64,000 nucleotides of DNA from Pararhodobacter oceanensis (GCF_003076755.1 NZ_QDKM01000008.1:1-64000), one strand, 5' to 3'; counted from the stretch's first letter, positions 33,291 to 41,810 are shown. The notes: generated by a model not told the origin, from the letters alone. Numbers and translations: made by a program.

Positions 33291-33940
33291 TGCATGGTCT
33301 CCCCCAGCGATCCACCCGAACCACAGAGCGCGAATTCCATCAGCGCCACAAGCGTCTCGCGGCGGGTGGTCAACGATGGTGCTTCCAACAGAGCCTGCCG
33401 CTCCTCAGGGCTGAACGGGCAAAGCATCGATAGCGCGTTGATCAACAATTCATCCTCGGCTTCCTTCAGATCGCTCCATTCCGTCGACAGTGACGAGGCT
33501 TCGAAATAGCGCCTTAGCAGTTCCAGAAACTCGGGGCGGTCCATCTGCGGATCGCTTTCCGGCAACCGCAGGTCGCGTTGGAAACCTGCCCAGTCAACCT
33601 GTCCGACGCGGTAGGGCTGTTCGCCGTGGCGCAGCGCGCCGATCAGACGAAATCGCGACACGCCGGTCAAGGTGATCATATAGCGCCCGTCCTCGGTTTC
33701 GGAAAACGAGGTCACCCGCCCCGCGCAACCGATACTGTGCAACCGCTGCGCCTCACCTGCGGGCACGGCGCGCGGCTGGATCATCCCGATCATCCGCGCG
33801 CCGGTTTTCAAACAGTCCTCGAGCATCGTCAGATAGCGCGGCTCGAAAATATGCAGCGGCAGTTTCGAGCGCGGCAGCAACAGCGCCCCCGGCAAGGGGA
33901 ACAGCGCAAGCGTCTCGGGCAGGTCTTTGGTGTTCAACAT
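33287..33940 (-). CDS. LON-substrate-binding-domain protein
   Basis: A 217-residue protein consisting of the Lon N-terminal (substrate-binding) domain only; the AAA and protease domains are absent. The motif [27 protein letters not shown] at residues 10-36 is diagnostic, followed by [24 protein letters not shown]. Its role is probably in protein quality control, given the thioredoxin-like gene immediately upstream and Trm112 downstream, but it has not been defined. Confidence 0.9.
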   Translation of the reverse strand: MLNTKDLPETLALFPLPGALLLPRSKLPLHIFEPRYLTMLEDCLKTGARMIGMIQPRAVPAGEAQRLHSIGCAGRVTSFSETEDGRYMITLTGVSRFRLIGALRHGEQPYRVGQVDWAGFQRDLRLPESDPQMDRPEFLELLRRYFEASSLSTEWSDLKEAEDELLINALSMLCPFSPEERQALLEAPSLTTRRETLVALMEFALCGSGGSLGETMQ

Positions 33941-33982
33941 GATGCTGACATAGGTCGTCCGAGGGGCCAGTCAAAGCCCGGC

Positions 33983-34897
33983 TTAGGCAAAGATCATCGA
34001 CGACAGACGGCGACGGCCTTTCTGGGCCAGCGGGTCGGTGGGCTGCAGCGCGTCGAAGATGGTGAACAACTGCGCCTTGGCGGCGGCGTCGTTCCACTCA
34101 CGGTCGCGGCGGAACAGGTCCAGCAGCAGATCAATCGCGCCCTCAACGTCGCCGCTGGCATGCAGTGCATTGGCCAGATCAAAGCGCAATTGATGGCTGT
34201 CGGGCTCGGCCTCGAGCGCTGTGCGCAGCTCCTCCACCGGACCGGCCTCGGAGGCCTGACGCGCCAGTTCTAGCTGCGCGCGCGCGGCGTCCAACTCGGG
34301 GGCCTTGGCGATTGCAGCGGGGGCATTGGCCAAGAGCGCCTCGGCCTGATCCAGCGTGCCGATGGCGATATGCGCCCGCGCCAGACCGCCAAGCGCGGCG
34401 GCATTCTCGGGCTCTTCGCCAAGGATCGCGGCAAACACTTCGGCGGCATCGGTCGCGGCCCCTTCCGCGAGCATCGCGTCGGCCTCTTCCAGCGCCGCCT
34501 CCAGCCCGCCGTCATCGGCCTGCGCTGCCAGCTTGTCGACGAAGGCCTTGATCTCGGACGGGGCCAGCGCGCCCTGAAAGGCGTCAACCGGACGCCCCTC
34601 ATGGAAGGCATAGACCGTGGGGATCGACTGCACCCGCATCTGCCCGGCCAGTGCCTGGTTCTCGTCAACGTTGATCTTGACCATCCGCACCTTGCCTTTC
34701 GCCGCCGTCACCGCCGCCTCCAGCGCCGGACCCAGCGTCTTGCAAGGCCCACACCAGGGCGCCCAGAAATCGACAATCACCGGCACCTGCTGGCTTGCTT
34801 CGACCACATCGGCCATGAAGCTCGCTTCATTGGTGTCCTTGATCCACTCGGCAGCATTGGCGGTCGGGGTGGCGGTTTGGTCAAAATTACCCAGCAT
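33983..34897 (-). CDS. Thioredoxin-TPR fusion (YbbN/CnoX-like)
   Basis: A 304-residue cytoplasmic protein. The N-terminal thioredoxin domain has an intact active site, WAPWCGPCK (Cys pair near 49/52), and the cis-Pro loop SIPTVYAF. Residues 120-304 form TPR-like helices (ALGGLARAHIAIGTLDQAEALLA and LRFDLANALHASGDVEGAIDLLL). This matches YbbN/CnoX, a redox chaperone linking to GroEL; many YbbN proteins lack one Cys, whereas this one keeps both. The ATG at 34897 is chosen for AGAGGA upstream, and an ATG at 34918 is possible. Confidence 0.9.
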   Translation of the reverse strand: MLGNFDQTATPTANAAEWIKDTNEASFMADVVEASQQVPVIVDFWAPWCGPCKTLGPALEAAVTAAKGKVRMVKINVDENQALAGQMRVQSIPTVYAFHEGRPVDAFQGALAPSEIKAFVDKLAAQADDGGLEAALEEADAMLAEGAATDAAEVFAAILGEEPENAAALGGLARAHIAIGTLDQAEALLANAPAAIAKAPELDAARAQLELARQASEAGPVEELRTALEAEPDSHQLRFDLANALHASGDVEGAIDLLLDLFRRDREWNDAAAKAQLFTIFDALQPTDPLAQKGRRRLSSMIFA

Positions 34898-35067
34898 GGC
34901 GGTCCTCTTGCAATTCATATGTCGCAGCGTGTTGCCCGTTATATGAGGGCACAAAGCCCTGACGCCAAGGGGCAAGCGTCGCTGCGCTCTGGTTTGCCCG
35001 CGTATTCGGCGCAAGGAGCGCGGTTTTCACCCCGCGCCAGTTCCGCCATGGCGCAAAACCCCCGACG

Positions 35068-35126
35068 TCATCTGTCGATAAATATCCCGGGGGAGCCGCC
35101 GCAGGCGGTGGGGGCAGCGCCCCCTC
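35068..35126. repeat. Dispersed intergenic repeat, copy C
   Basis: TCATCTGTCGATAAATATCC, followed by a G-run, a GCCGCCGCAGGCGG hairpin and a GGGGGCAGCGCCCCC hairpin. It lies 5 bases from the xthA stop. On the minus strand the two stems could act as the xthA terminator. Confidence 0.7.
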
Positions 35127-35131
35127 TTCGC

Positions 35132-35920
35132 TTACAGATCAAACCGCGCGAACACCGGCGCATGGTCGCTCGGCTTCTCCCAGCCCCGCGCCGCACGCAG
35201 AATCCGCGAGCTATGCCCCGCAGCCGCGATATCGCCACTCGCCCAGATATGATCCAACCGGCGCCCCTTATCGGCCCCGTCCCAATCTTTGGCACGGTAG
35301 GACCACCAGCTATAAAGCTGCCCCTCGGGGATATCCTGACGGGTGATATCCACCCATTTCCCCGCCTCCTGCGCCTCGTGATAGGCCTCGACCTCGATCG
35401 GCGTATGCGAGACCACTTTCAGCAGCTTCTTATGGCTCCAGACGTCATCCTCGCGCGGCGCGATGTTCAGATCGCCGACCAGAATCGATTTCTCCGGCAG
35501 GCTCTCGCGGAACCGGTCGCGCATCTCGGCGACAAAATCCAGCTTATGGCCGAATTTCTCGTTCACCTCACGATCGGCCACATCGCCGCCCGCTGGCACA
35601 TACATATTGTGGATCACCACGCCGTTTTCCAACTCGCCGGCGACATGGCGCGCGTCGCCCTTGGCGCACCAGTCAATATGGCCCGCGTCACGCATCGGCA
35701 GCCGCGAGATGATCGCCACGCCGTTATAGCCCTTTTGCCCGCGCGCAACGAAATGCGTATAGCCCAAAGCCGCGAAGGCCTCGGCGGGCATCAGCTCCAC
35801 CGGACTTTTGCACTCTTGCAGACAAAGCACATCCGGCGCCTCTTCGGTGAGCAATTTCTCCACCAGCCCCGCGCGCAGCCTGACCGAATTGATGTTCCAT
35901 GTGACCAGCGTGAACGCCAT
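35132..35920 (-). CDS. xthA: Exodeoxyribonuclease III
   Basis: A 262-residue AP endonuclease/3'-5' exonuclease of base-excision repair. Family motifs in order are VTWNINSVRLR (res 5-15), LCLQECKS with the metal-binding Glu (about 33-40), YNGVAIISR, GDLNIAPREDDVW (catalytic Asp/Asn), SWWSYRAKDWDGADKGRRLDHIWAS and the final SDHAPVFA with catalytic Asp-His. AGGAGC precedes the ATG at 35920. The open frame to 36028 extends into the leader. Length is normal. Confidence 0.95.
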   Translation of the reverse strand: MAFTLVTWNINSVRLRAGLVEKLLTEEAPDVLCLQECKSPVELMPAEAFAALGYTHFVARGQKGYNGVAIISRLPMRDAGHIDWCAKGDARHVAGELENGVVIHNMYVPAGGDVADREVNEKFGHKLDFVAEMRDRFRESLPEKSILVGDLNIAPREDDVWSHKKLLKVVSHTPIEVEAYHEAQEAGKWVDITRQDIPEGQLYSWWSYRAKDWDGADKGRRLDHIWASGDIAAAGHSSRILRAARGWEKPSDHAPVFARFDL

Positions 35921-36242
35921 GATTGCTCCTGTAAATTTCTGCGCCGACGCGTCAGTTCTGCGCGGCACTGCCCTCACATAACAGATCACGGCGGCGGCCA
36001 AAAGAAAGCCCCGGCGGCAAAATGCCATCGGGGCGAAGTCTTACAAGGAGTGGCCGGTGACTAACCATCCCGACCACCGACGAGTAAGCCAAATTAAATT
36101 CACCTGTGCAACAAAAAAGAACCTCAGGTTGCAAAACCCGGAGTAATTAGGCGGATATATGCCATTTCACCAACATCTAGTGGGGCGCACGCCTCAACAC
36201 GCAAAACCTTGCCTGCAGGCAAACGCCGCGCCCCCTGTGATG
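35921..36242. other. Intergenic region xthA-response regulator
   Basis: About 320 bases without a gene. It holds the xthA leader, a minus-strand terminator hairpin (36008-36034) and, directly behind the response-regulator stop, a structured segment: a 14-base perfect palindrome TTGCCTGCAGGCAA (36209-36222) flanked by GGGGCGC (36182-36188) and GCGCCCC (36228-36234) arms. No ORF with a ribosome site was found. Confidence 0.6.
36008..36034 (-). terminator. Minus-strand terminator upstream of xthA
   Basis: On the minus strand GCCCCG...CGGGGC with inner GGCA/TGCC stem is followed by TTTCTTTT. It would end transcripts coming from the response-regulator gene before xthA. Confidence 0.7.
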
Positions 36243-36929
36243 TTACGGCACCAACCGGTAACCGCCCGGTTCGGTTACCAAAAGCCGCGCGCTCGACGGG
36301 TCGGGCTCGATCTTCTGGCGCAGCCGGTAGATATGGGTTTCCAGCGTATGGGTGGTGACACCGGCGTTATAGCCCCAGACCTCATGCAGCAGCACCTCGC
36401 GCGGGGCCAGACCCTCCGGCGCGCGATAGAGGAACTTGAGGATATTAGTCTCTTTCTCGGTCAGGCGGATCTTACGGTCATTGCCGTCGATCAGCATTTT
36501 TTGCGCCGGTTTGAACTGATAGTCGCCCAGCTGGAAAATCGCGTTCTCGGATTGCTCGTGCTGGCGCAACTGCGCGCGAATACGGGCCAGCAGCACCGGG
36601 AATTTGAACGGTTTGGTGACATAATCATTGGCACCCGATTCCAGCCCAAGGATCGTATCGGCATCCGAATCGTGGCCGGTCAGCATCAGCACCGGGCATT
36701 TCACCCCTGCTTTACGCATCCGCTTACACAGCTCGCGGCCATCGGTGTCGGGCAGGCCGACATCCAGAATCACCAGATCATATTGCTCGTCGCGCACCCG
36801 CTCCATCGCCGAGGCGCCGCTATCGGCCTCGAAAGTGTCGAACTCCTCGGTCGAGACCAGCTGCTCGGCCAGCGCGTCGCGCAGGTCGTCGTCATCGTCG
36901 ACCAACAGAATCTTGTTCAGTTTCGACAT
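36243..36929 (-). CDS. OmpR-family response regulator, orphan
   Basis: A 228-residue two-component regulator. The receiver domain (1-120) has the acidic cluster VDDDDDL near residue 11, the phospho-accepting Asp in LVILDVGLPD (about 56), Thr/Ser in MLTGHD and Lys in VTKPFK. The winged-helix OmpR domain covers 130-228 (LTEKETNILKFLYRA, VWGYNAGVTTHTLETHIYRLRQKI). No histidine kinase gene adjoins it, so the partner is elsewhere. It is transcribed away from the ribA gene. The C-terminal HTLETHIYRLRQKIE is the DNA-recognition helix. Confidence 0.93.
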   Translation of the reverse strand: MSKLNKILLVDDDDDLRDALAEQLVSTEEFDTFEADSGASAMERVRDEQYDLVILDVGLPDTDGRELCKRMRKAGVKCPVLMLTGHDSDADTILGLESGANDYVTKPFKFPVLLARIRAQLRQHEQSENAIFQLGDYQFKPAQKMLIDGNDRKIRLTEKETNILKFLYRAPEGLAPREVLLHEVWGYNAGVTTHTLETHIYRLRQKIEPDPSSARLLVTEPGGYRLVP

Positions 36930-37047
36930 CTTATCGCTCCTCGATTAGCCGTGTTCTTCCTCTCATAGGTGACGCTTCGGGCATGATCCTTCAAGAACAG
37001 GCGGGTTTTCTCACGCGGACGTGTCAAAACGCGGTGCTATGTTTCAA

Positions 37048-37081
37048 TTTGCCCCCAGCTATCTTACATCCAAGGGGCAAA
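37048..37081 (+). promoter_or_regulatory. Hairpin in the ribA leader
   Basis: TTTGCCCC/GGGGCAAA, an 8-bp perfect stem with an 18-base loop, directly upstream of the ribA ribosome site. The FMN-riboswitch core was looked for and not seen, so any effect would be through RNA stability or translation. Confidence 0.4.
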
Positions 37082-37103
37082 TGTTTCAGCCAAGGACGTG
37101 ATC

Positions 37104-38171
37104 TTGCTCTCGCCCAGCCCCCTCGAACGCCTCAATCGCGCCCGCGCCGACCTGCGCATGGGCCTGCCGGTGGTCCTGACCGACGGTACGGATGCCGCTT
37201 TGGTCGCCGCCAGCGAAACCCTCGATGAGGCGCGGCTCGCAGCGATGCGCGGCTTCGGCACGGTGGTGGTGGTGCTGACCGCACATCGCGCGCAGACGCT
37301 CAAAGCGCGGGTCTATGACGGCGATCTGTCCCGCGTGGTCCTGCCCGCCGAGGCCGGTGTCGGCTGGATCGAAGCACTCGCCGATCCCGCCGAAGACCTG
37401 ACCCATCCGATGAAAGGCCCGCTGACCTCGCAGCGTGAGGGCGATGCGGGCCTGCACCGCGCCGCGATCCGGCTGGTGAAATCCGCGCAACTCCTGCCCG
37501 CGGCGGTGCTGGTGCCCCTGCCTGCGGCGCACGGCTTGGACGGCCTCACAAGCCTCACTGCCGGTGAGACCGAGGCCCCCGAGACCCGCCTTGATCCGGT
37601 TGTCGCCGCGCGCCTGCCGATGCAACTGGCCGGTGTCGGGCGCCTGCATGTGTTTCGTCCGCAAGACGGCGGCATCGAGCATTACGCCATCGAGATCGGC
37701 CGCCCGATGCGCGATTCGCCGGTGCTGGCACGCCTGCATTCGGCTTGTTTCACCGGCGATGTGCTGGGCTCGTTGAAATGCGACTGCGGCCCGCAACTCC
37801 ACGCCGCGCTCTCGGCGATGCAGACCGAGGGGGCGGGCGTTTTGCTCTACCTCAACCAAGAGGGGCGCGGCATAGGGCTGGCCAATAAAATGCGCGCCTA
37901 TTCGCTGCAAGACCAAGGCTTTGACACCGTCGAGGCCAACCATCGACTGGGGTTTGAGGATGACGAGCGCGACTTCCGACTCGGTGCGGAACTGCTGCGG
38001 CGGCTTGGCTTTGAACAGGTGCGGCTCTTGACCAACAACCCGAAGAAACAGGCGATGCTGGAGAGCGGCGGCATCAAAGTCACCGAGCGGGTGCCGCTGA
38101 AAGTCGGGCTGACGGAAGAAAACGCCGCCTATCTGGCCACCAAAGCGGCGAAATCCGGGCATCTGCTGTGA
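37104..38171 (+). CDS. ribA: GTP cyclohydrolase II (RibA), with N-terminal extension
   Basis: An enzyme of riboflavin synthesis that opens the imidazole ring of GTP. About 355 residues. The catalytic C-terminal domain (from about 150) carries the zinc ligands in [17 protein letters not shown], the [11 protein letters not shown] motif, and LLTNNPKK. The N-terminal 150 residues look like a shortened, degenerate DHBP-synthase domain ([40 protein letters not shown]), so only the cyclohydrolase activity is expected. I prefer the TTG at 37104, which is 7 bases after AAGGA. A GTG at 37098 is almost on top of that site, and an ATG at 37158 would shorten the protein. Confidence 0.9.
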   Translation: MLSPSPLERLNRARADLRMGLPVVLTDGTDAALVAASETLDEARLAAMRGFGTVVVVLTAHRAQTLKARVYDGDLSRVVLPAEAGVGWIEALADPAEDLTHPMKGPLTSQREGDAGLHRAAIRLVKSAQLLPAAVLVPLPAAHGLDGLTSLTAGETEAPETRLDPVVAARLPMQLAGVGRLHVFRPQDGGIEHYAIEIGRPMRDSPVLARLHSACFTGDVLGSLKCDCGPQLHAALSAMQTEGAGVLLYLNQEGRGIGLANKMRAYSLQDQGFDTVEANHRLGFEDDERDFRLGAELLRRLGFEQVRLLTNNPKKQAMLESGGIKVTERVPLKVGLTEENAAYLATKAAKSGHLL

Positions 38172-38668
38172 CCCGCGATGACCTGCTGCTGACCCCCACC
38201 GGTGTGCTGTTTCAAAAACGGCGCCTGCCCTGCACCGTGGGGCGCGGCGGGATCATCCACGATAAACGCGAGGGCGATGGCGCCACCCCTACCGGCACCC
38301 ATCGGATCACCGGCCTCTGGTTTCGCCCCGACCGTATCCCCGCGCATCTGCTGCCGCGTCATGCCCGCCCGATCACCCCGCGGGATCTATGGTGCGACGC
38401 GCCCAATGATCCGGCCTATAACCAGCACGTCCGCGCGCCATTCAAAGCCAGCCACGAGGTGCTGCGCCGCGCCGATCCGCAATATGATCTGATCCTGACC
38501 ACCGATTGGAACACGCCGGCAGAGCCGCACAAAGGCTCGGCGATCTTTCTCCACACATGGCGGCGCCCCGGCCATCCCACCGCCGGTTGCATCGCATTCT
38601 CACGCGCCGATCTTCTGTGGATCATCGCGCGCCTGACCGCCCGCAGCCGCGTGATCGTGCGCGGCTGA
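38168..38668 (+). CDS. L,D-transpeptidase catalytic-domain (YkuD) protein
   Basis: A 166-residue protein with the L,D-transpeptidase active-site region [26 protein letters not shown], in which His and the Gly-Cys nucleophile fit the H-x(n)-S/T-x-GC signature. [15 protein letters not shown] and DGATPTGTH are the family's N-terminal strands. It has no obvious signal peptide, unusual for a peptidoglycan cross-linker, so it could act on cytosolic substrates or be exported by another route. Its GTG start overlaps the ribA stop by 4 bases (GTGA), giving translational coupling. Confidence 0.85.
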   Translation: MTRDDLLLTPTGVLFQKRRLPCTVGRGGIIHDKREGDGATPTGTHRITGLWFRPDRIPAHLLPRHARPITPRDLWCDAPNDPAYNQHVRAPFKASHEVLRRADPQYDLILTTDWNTPAEPHKGSAIFLHTWRRPGHPTAGCIAFSRADLLWIIARLTARSRVIVRG

Positions 38669-38671
38669 CCC

Positions 38672-38730
38672 GCTCATCTGTCCAAAAATATCCTGGGGGT
38701 GAGGCCGCAGGCCGAGGGGGCAACGCCCCC
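38672..38730. repeat. Dispersed intergenic repeat, copy D
   Basis: CTCATCTGTCCAAAAATATC, then CCTGGGGG, a GGCCGCAGGCC hairpin and AGGGGGCAACGCCCCCT. It separates the convergent L,D-transpeptidase and yggS genes and may terminate both. Confidence 0.7.
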
Positions 38731-38739
38731 TAACCCGCC

Positions 38740-39390
38740 TCAGCCCTCGCGCGCGCCGAATATCGCCGAACCCACCCGTACATGGGTCGCGCCCAGCGCC
38801 ACGGCGGTCTCGAAGTCATCCGACATGCCCATCGAGAGACCGGTTAGGCCGTTGCGCTCGGCAATCTGCGCCAGCATCTGAAAATGCGGCGCCGAGTCCT
38901 CACCGGCGGGGGGGATGCACATGGCGCCGATCACCGGCAGATCCATCCCGCGCATCTGCGCGATCATCGCATCGGCATCCTCGGGCAGCACACCGGCTTT
39001 TTGAGGCTCGGCACCAGTGTTGACCTGCACAAAGAGATCAGGACAGGCGCCGCGCTCCTGTGCCAGCCGCGCAAGGGTATTGGCCAGACGCGGGCGGTCT
39101 ACCGAATGGATCGCGTCAAACATCTCGACCGCAGCGCGGGCTTTGTTGGTTTGCAACGGGCCGATCAGATGCAGCGAGATATCTTCGAATTCCTGCTGGA
39201 ACTCCGGCCAACGGGTCTGCGCCTCTTGCACACGGTTCTCGCCAAAAATCCGCTGCCCTTGCTGCAACACGGCGCGCACGCGGTCCTCGGATTGCACCTT
39301 GGATACGGCGATCAGGGTGACCGAGTCGGGCGCGCGTCCGGCCTCAGCCTCGGCGGCGCGCAGGCGTTCGGTGATAGTGGCAAGCGTCAT
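38740..39390 (-). CDS. YggS/PROSC-family PLP homeostasis protein
   Basis: A 216-residue single-domain alanine-racemase-fold protein that binds pyridoxal phosphate and buffers its level. The PLP Lys is in LIAVSKVQS (about residue 31). Other signatures are FGENRVQEAQTRW, LHLIGPLQTNKA and GLSMGMSDDFETAVALGATHVRVGSAIFG at the end. AAAGGAGG precedes the ATG at 39390. The five extra codons to 39405 lack support. Function as a PLP carrier is known from the family. Confidence 0.93.
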   Translation of the reverse strand: MTLATITERLRAAEAEAGRAPDSVTLIAVSKVQSEDRVRAVLQQGQRIFGENRVQEAQTRWPEFQQEFEDISLHLIGPLQTNKARAAVEMFDAIHSVDRPRLANTLARLAQERGACPDLFVQVNTGAEPQKAGVLPEDADAMIAQMRGMDLPVIGAMCIPPAGEDSAPHFQMLAQIAERNGLTGLSMGMSDDFETAVALGATHVRVGSAIFGAREG

Positions 39391-39468
39391 GGCCCCTCCT
39401 TTCAAATCTGCCGCAGAAAGCCACAGACCGCGCGAAAAGGGAAGGGATCAGCCAGGATGCAGGCGGGT

Positions 39469-39756
39469 TCAGTCGAACTGCACCCCAATGGAGGCATTCG
39501 GCGCCAGCGCGGTGGGGCGGCGCGGCTCGAAATTGCCGACCTCAACGCCCAATTCAAAGCGGAACTGCAGGCCGTTGTCGGCGCGGTGCGTATAGGTCGA
39601 GGTATAGCGCCCCTGATAGAGCGTCTGGACGCGGCCATTCGGGGAGTTTGGATCGGACTGATAGGCAACGCCAAACCGCGCGTCGATGGAATGCGTAACA
39701 TCGGCCAGTGCAGGGCTCGCCAGCGTCACGGAAAGGGCCATCAGTAAACTGCGCAT
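39469..39756 (-). CDS. Small secreted porin-like outer-membrane protein
   Basis: A 95-residue protein with a signal peptide (cleavage after ASPALA). The mature part has alternating polar/hydrophobic strands (RYTSTYTHRADNGLQFRFELGVEVG) that resemble the second and third strands of the Rhodobacter-type porin encoded 170 bases upstream, including the turn ADNGLQF. It ends with SIGVQFD rather than a terminal aromatic, and is far too short for a 16-strand barrel. It could be a one-domain barrel unit that oligomerises, or a remnant of a duplicated porin. Confidence 0.65.
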   Translation of the reverse strand: MRSLLMALSVTLASPALADVTHSIDARFGVAYQSDPNSPNGRVQTLYQGRYTSTYTHRADNGLQFRFELGVEVGNFEPRRPTALAPNASIGVQFD

Positions 39757-39880
39757 ACATCATCCAACCTGAGTCTGTGGACGATTTACCATGGGGTGTG
39801 GTGGCGAGGAATGAAAATGCGCGTGACTGCGCGATCTCTCGCCGAAGCCTTCAGGGAATTGCACAGTCCAGAAATGCAAA

Positions 39881-39902
39881 AGAGCGGGCCTAAGCCCGCT
39901 CT
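39881..39902 (-). terminator. Porin terminator
   Basis: A perfect 9-bp stem AGAGCGGGC/GCCCGCTCT with a 4-base loop, followed on the minus strand by TTTGCATTTC, 24 bases beyond the porin stop. Confidence 0.85.
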
Positions 39903-39925
39903 CCGCAAATTAACCAGTGGGCTAA

Positions 39926-40804
39926 TTAGAAGCCGAATGCGACGCCAATGGTGGCGGAGCGATCGGTGCCAACTGCTTCGTAGCCAGCGGTCAAGACGGC
40001 GCCGCCACCCAAGCCGTAGCCGTAGCTCAGGCCATATGCACGGGTGTTGCCGGGAGCTGCAGCAACGCGACCGACATATGCATAGAGGTCACCACCGCCG
40101 AGAGCAACCGAGCCGCTGAGCTGCCAGTTGGTTGCAGTGCTGTCGTGTGCAACCAAAGCGCCAACGCCCCATGCGCCACCATTGTAGTGGCCCGAAACGG
40201 TCCAGATGCCGGTGCCCGAGGTGGTGTAGCCTGCTGCAACAGTGAAGGCGTCAAAGGAAGTGCGTGCACCAACTTCGGTCGCACCGACACGGTCATGCGA
40301 AATTGCAACGCGAGTATCGCCCATCGAATAGTCGATGCGAGTACGTGTGGTTGCAAGATTGCCGGTCGAATTCTGACCCTGAGTCACGCCCGGATAGGTA
40401 ACCAAACCAGCGGTGTCTCCGCAGAGGTTGCCACCGACATAACCAACAGAACAGCCGCCAGCGTAACCGAATGCAGTGCCCGCACCACGGATAGCACCGT
40501 CAACGTTACCGAAGGTCAGGCGCAGGCCGTTCGACTCAACCCAAACGCGCGATTCAGAAAACACACCCGTCGACATGGTGTTGATGCGTGCGCGCGACCA
40601 TGCGCCGAACGTCAGGCCGTGGTCGGATTCTACAGCAACGTTAAAGTTGAACTGCAGACGGTTTTCCTGCGACCAAGTCCAGCCGCCGCCAGTGTTCATA
40701 CCAACGATACCCATGCGGCCTTCGCCGCTGATGGTCACTGCTTGTGCATTTGCCAGACCTGCCGACAGAGCCAGAGCGGTCGTTGCAAGGAGAATTTTTT
40801 TCAT
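39926..40804 (-). CDS. Outer-membrane porin (Rhodobacter type)
   Basis: A 292-residue trimeric-porin-family protein with signal peptide MKKILLATTALALSAGLANA. The mature sequence is Gly/Thr/Ser/Tyr-rich with regular amphipathic strands, contains NRLQFNFNVAVESDHGLTFG near residues 48-67 and ends in a terminal Phe (GVAFGF), the signal for BAM-dependent insertion. Two Cys (GGCSVGYVGGNLCGD) could bridge within loop 3, the constriction loop. Codon use differs from the neighbours (more A/T-ending codons, for example GTT and GCA), as expected of a very highly expressed gene. GAGGG precedes the ATG, a hairpin lies in the leader, and a terminator follows. Confidence 0.92.
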   Translation of the reverse strand: MKKILLATTALALSAGLANAQAVTISGEGRMGIVGMNTGGGWTWSQENRLQFNFNVAVESDHGLTFGAWSRARINTMSTGVFSESRVWVESNGLRLTFGNVDGAIRGAGTAFGYAGGCSVGYVGGNLCGDTAGLVTYPGVTQGQNSTGNLATTRTRIDYSMGDTRVAISHDRVGATEVGARTSFDAFTVAAGYTTSGTGIWTVSGHYNGGAWGVGALVAHDSTATNWQLSGSVALGGGDLYAYVGRVAAAPGNTRAYGLSYGYGLGGGAVLTAGYEAVGTDRSATIGVAFGF

Positions 40805-41173
40805 GGTTTCCCTCGTAGACTAAAAAATCGAAGCCCAGCTCGTCAGTAAGTTGGGTTGACCCTATTTCTCGTTTTTGCAGGGGCTTTGCAACAACGAGAC
40901 CACGGCCCCCTGAACTCTGGCTGTTTGTGGTGCAGATTTGCCACGCAACCACCCCGCCCCTGCCGCAACCGCCCGAACTCCCCGCTTTGCCGCCGTTTTC
41001 GCCTCAGCCAGTGCCAATGCGCGGGTGTTTGCGCGCGGCCCGCATGACCCATGTGCAAACCGCTTGTTCGATCCCCGCCCCTCGTTTAGATACGGCATCT
41101 ATACATGCGCATAGGGCAAATCCCTTATACATTATTTATGCGTGGCATTTTTCGGCTTGGACGGGAGCAGCAA
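40805..41173. other. Intergenic region with porin leader
   Basis: About 370 bases between two divergent genes (porin and DUF3576 lipoprotein). It should hold both promoters, but I cannot place either with confidence. It contains the hairpin at 40867-40899. Short ORFs seen here lack ribosome sites and are not called. Confidence 0.5.
40867..40899 (-). promoter_or_regulatory. Long hairpin upstream of the porin gene
   Basis: TCTCGTT-T-TTGCA pairs with TGCAA-C-AACGAGA: 12 paired bases with one mismatch around a 7-base loop, 63-95 bases before the porin ATG. It may be a 5' stem-loop stabilising the mRNA, as known for ompA, or a DNA operator. Confidence 0.5.
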
Positions 41174-41677
41174 ATGGCGGCAAAACCGGCGACGGCAATC
41201 ATCGTGGCGCTGAGCGCGACATTGGTTCTTTCTGGATGTGGCGGGAGAAGTTTCTTTGGTGGCGACCGCGCCGCCTCGCAGGAGGCATCGAACGCCTATG
41301 CGCTGGAACAGCAGCAGGCCGAGTCAGGGATCACCGGTTCGGTGCTGAGCCTGTTTGCCAATCGCGAGGATCCCTCGACGGTGCTGACCGTCAACCGCTA
41401 TATCTGGACCGCCTCGCTGGAGGTTTTGGACTTCCTGCCGGTGGAAACGGTCGACCCCTTCTCGGGCGTGATCACCACCGGCTTCGGCACCCCGCCGGGC
41501 GGCGGACGCCCCTACCGCGCCACGATTGCGGTGAGCGATGCCGCCCTTGATGCGCGCTCACTCAATGTTGCGCTGGTCACGCGCGGCGGTCCGGCCAGCG
41601 CCGAGACGGTGCGCGCGGTCGAGAATGCGATCCTGACCCGCGCGCGGCAAATCCGTATCCGCGAGTTGGGGCTGTAA
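41174..41677 (+). CDS. DUF3576 lipoprotein
   Basis: A 167-residue outer-membrane-type lipoprotein, signal peptide ALSATLVLSGC (Cys near 21). The DUF3576 domain follows: LTVNRYIWTASLEVLDFLPVETVDPFSGVITTGFG, then YRATIAVSDAALDARSLNV. In alphaproteobacteria this gene usually precedes leuS and lptE, hinting at an envelope role, but no function is established to my knowledge. The start at 41174 has GGGAG upstream. An in-frame ATG at 41105 would put 23 residues before the signal peptide. Confidence 0.88.
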   Translation: MAAKPATAIIVALSATLVLSGCGGRSFFGGDRAASQEASNAYALEQQQAESGITGSVLSLFANREDPSTVLTVNRYIWTASLEVLDFLPVETVDPFSGVITTGFGTPPGGGRPYRATIAVSDAALDARSLNVALVTRGGPASAETVRAVENAILTRARQIRIRELGL

Positions 41678-41786
41678 CAGCTCACGGCGCGCGCCATGCG
41701 AATCGCCCTGCGTGCCGCCCGCAGAATCGCCCTGCAACTCGTTTGCGGCGGGCTGGACCCCTCGGCGCTGCAATAGTAAGACATTG

Positions 41787-41810
41787 CCGGGCCCCGTGGC
41801 CCGGTTTTTT
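41787..41810 (+). terminator. Rho-independent terminator before leuS
   Basis: Stem CCGGGCC/GGCCCGG, loop CCGT, then six T. It separates the DUF3576 transcript from leuS. Confidence 0.92.

Noticed and set aside
37021-37104. FMN riboswitch before ribA
   Set aside because: The conserved RFN core segments are not present; only a simple hairpin is seen.
41696-41776. 26-codon ORF with an internal RIAL-RAAR-RIAL repeat before the leuS terminator
   Set aside because: Very short and without a ribosome site; the repeat is an imperfect 12-base duplication. The terminator is explained by the lipoprotein gene upstream.
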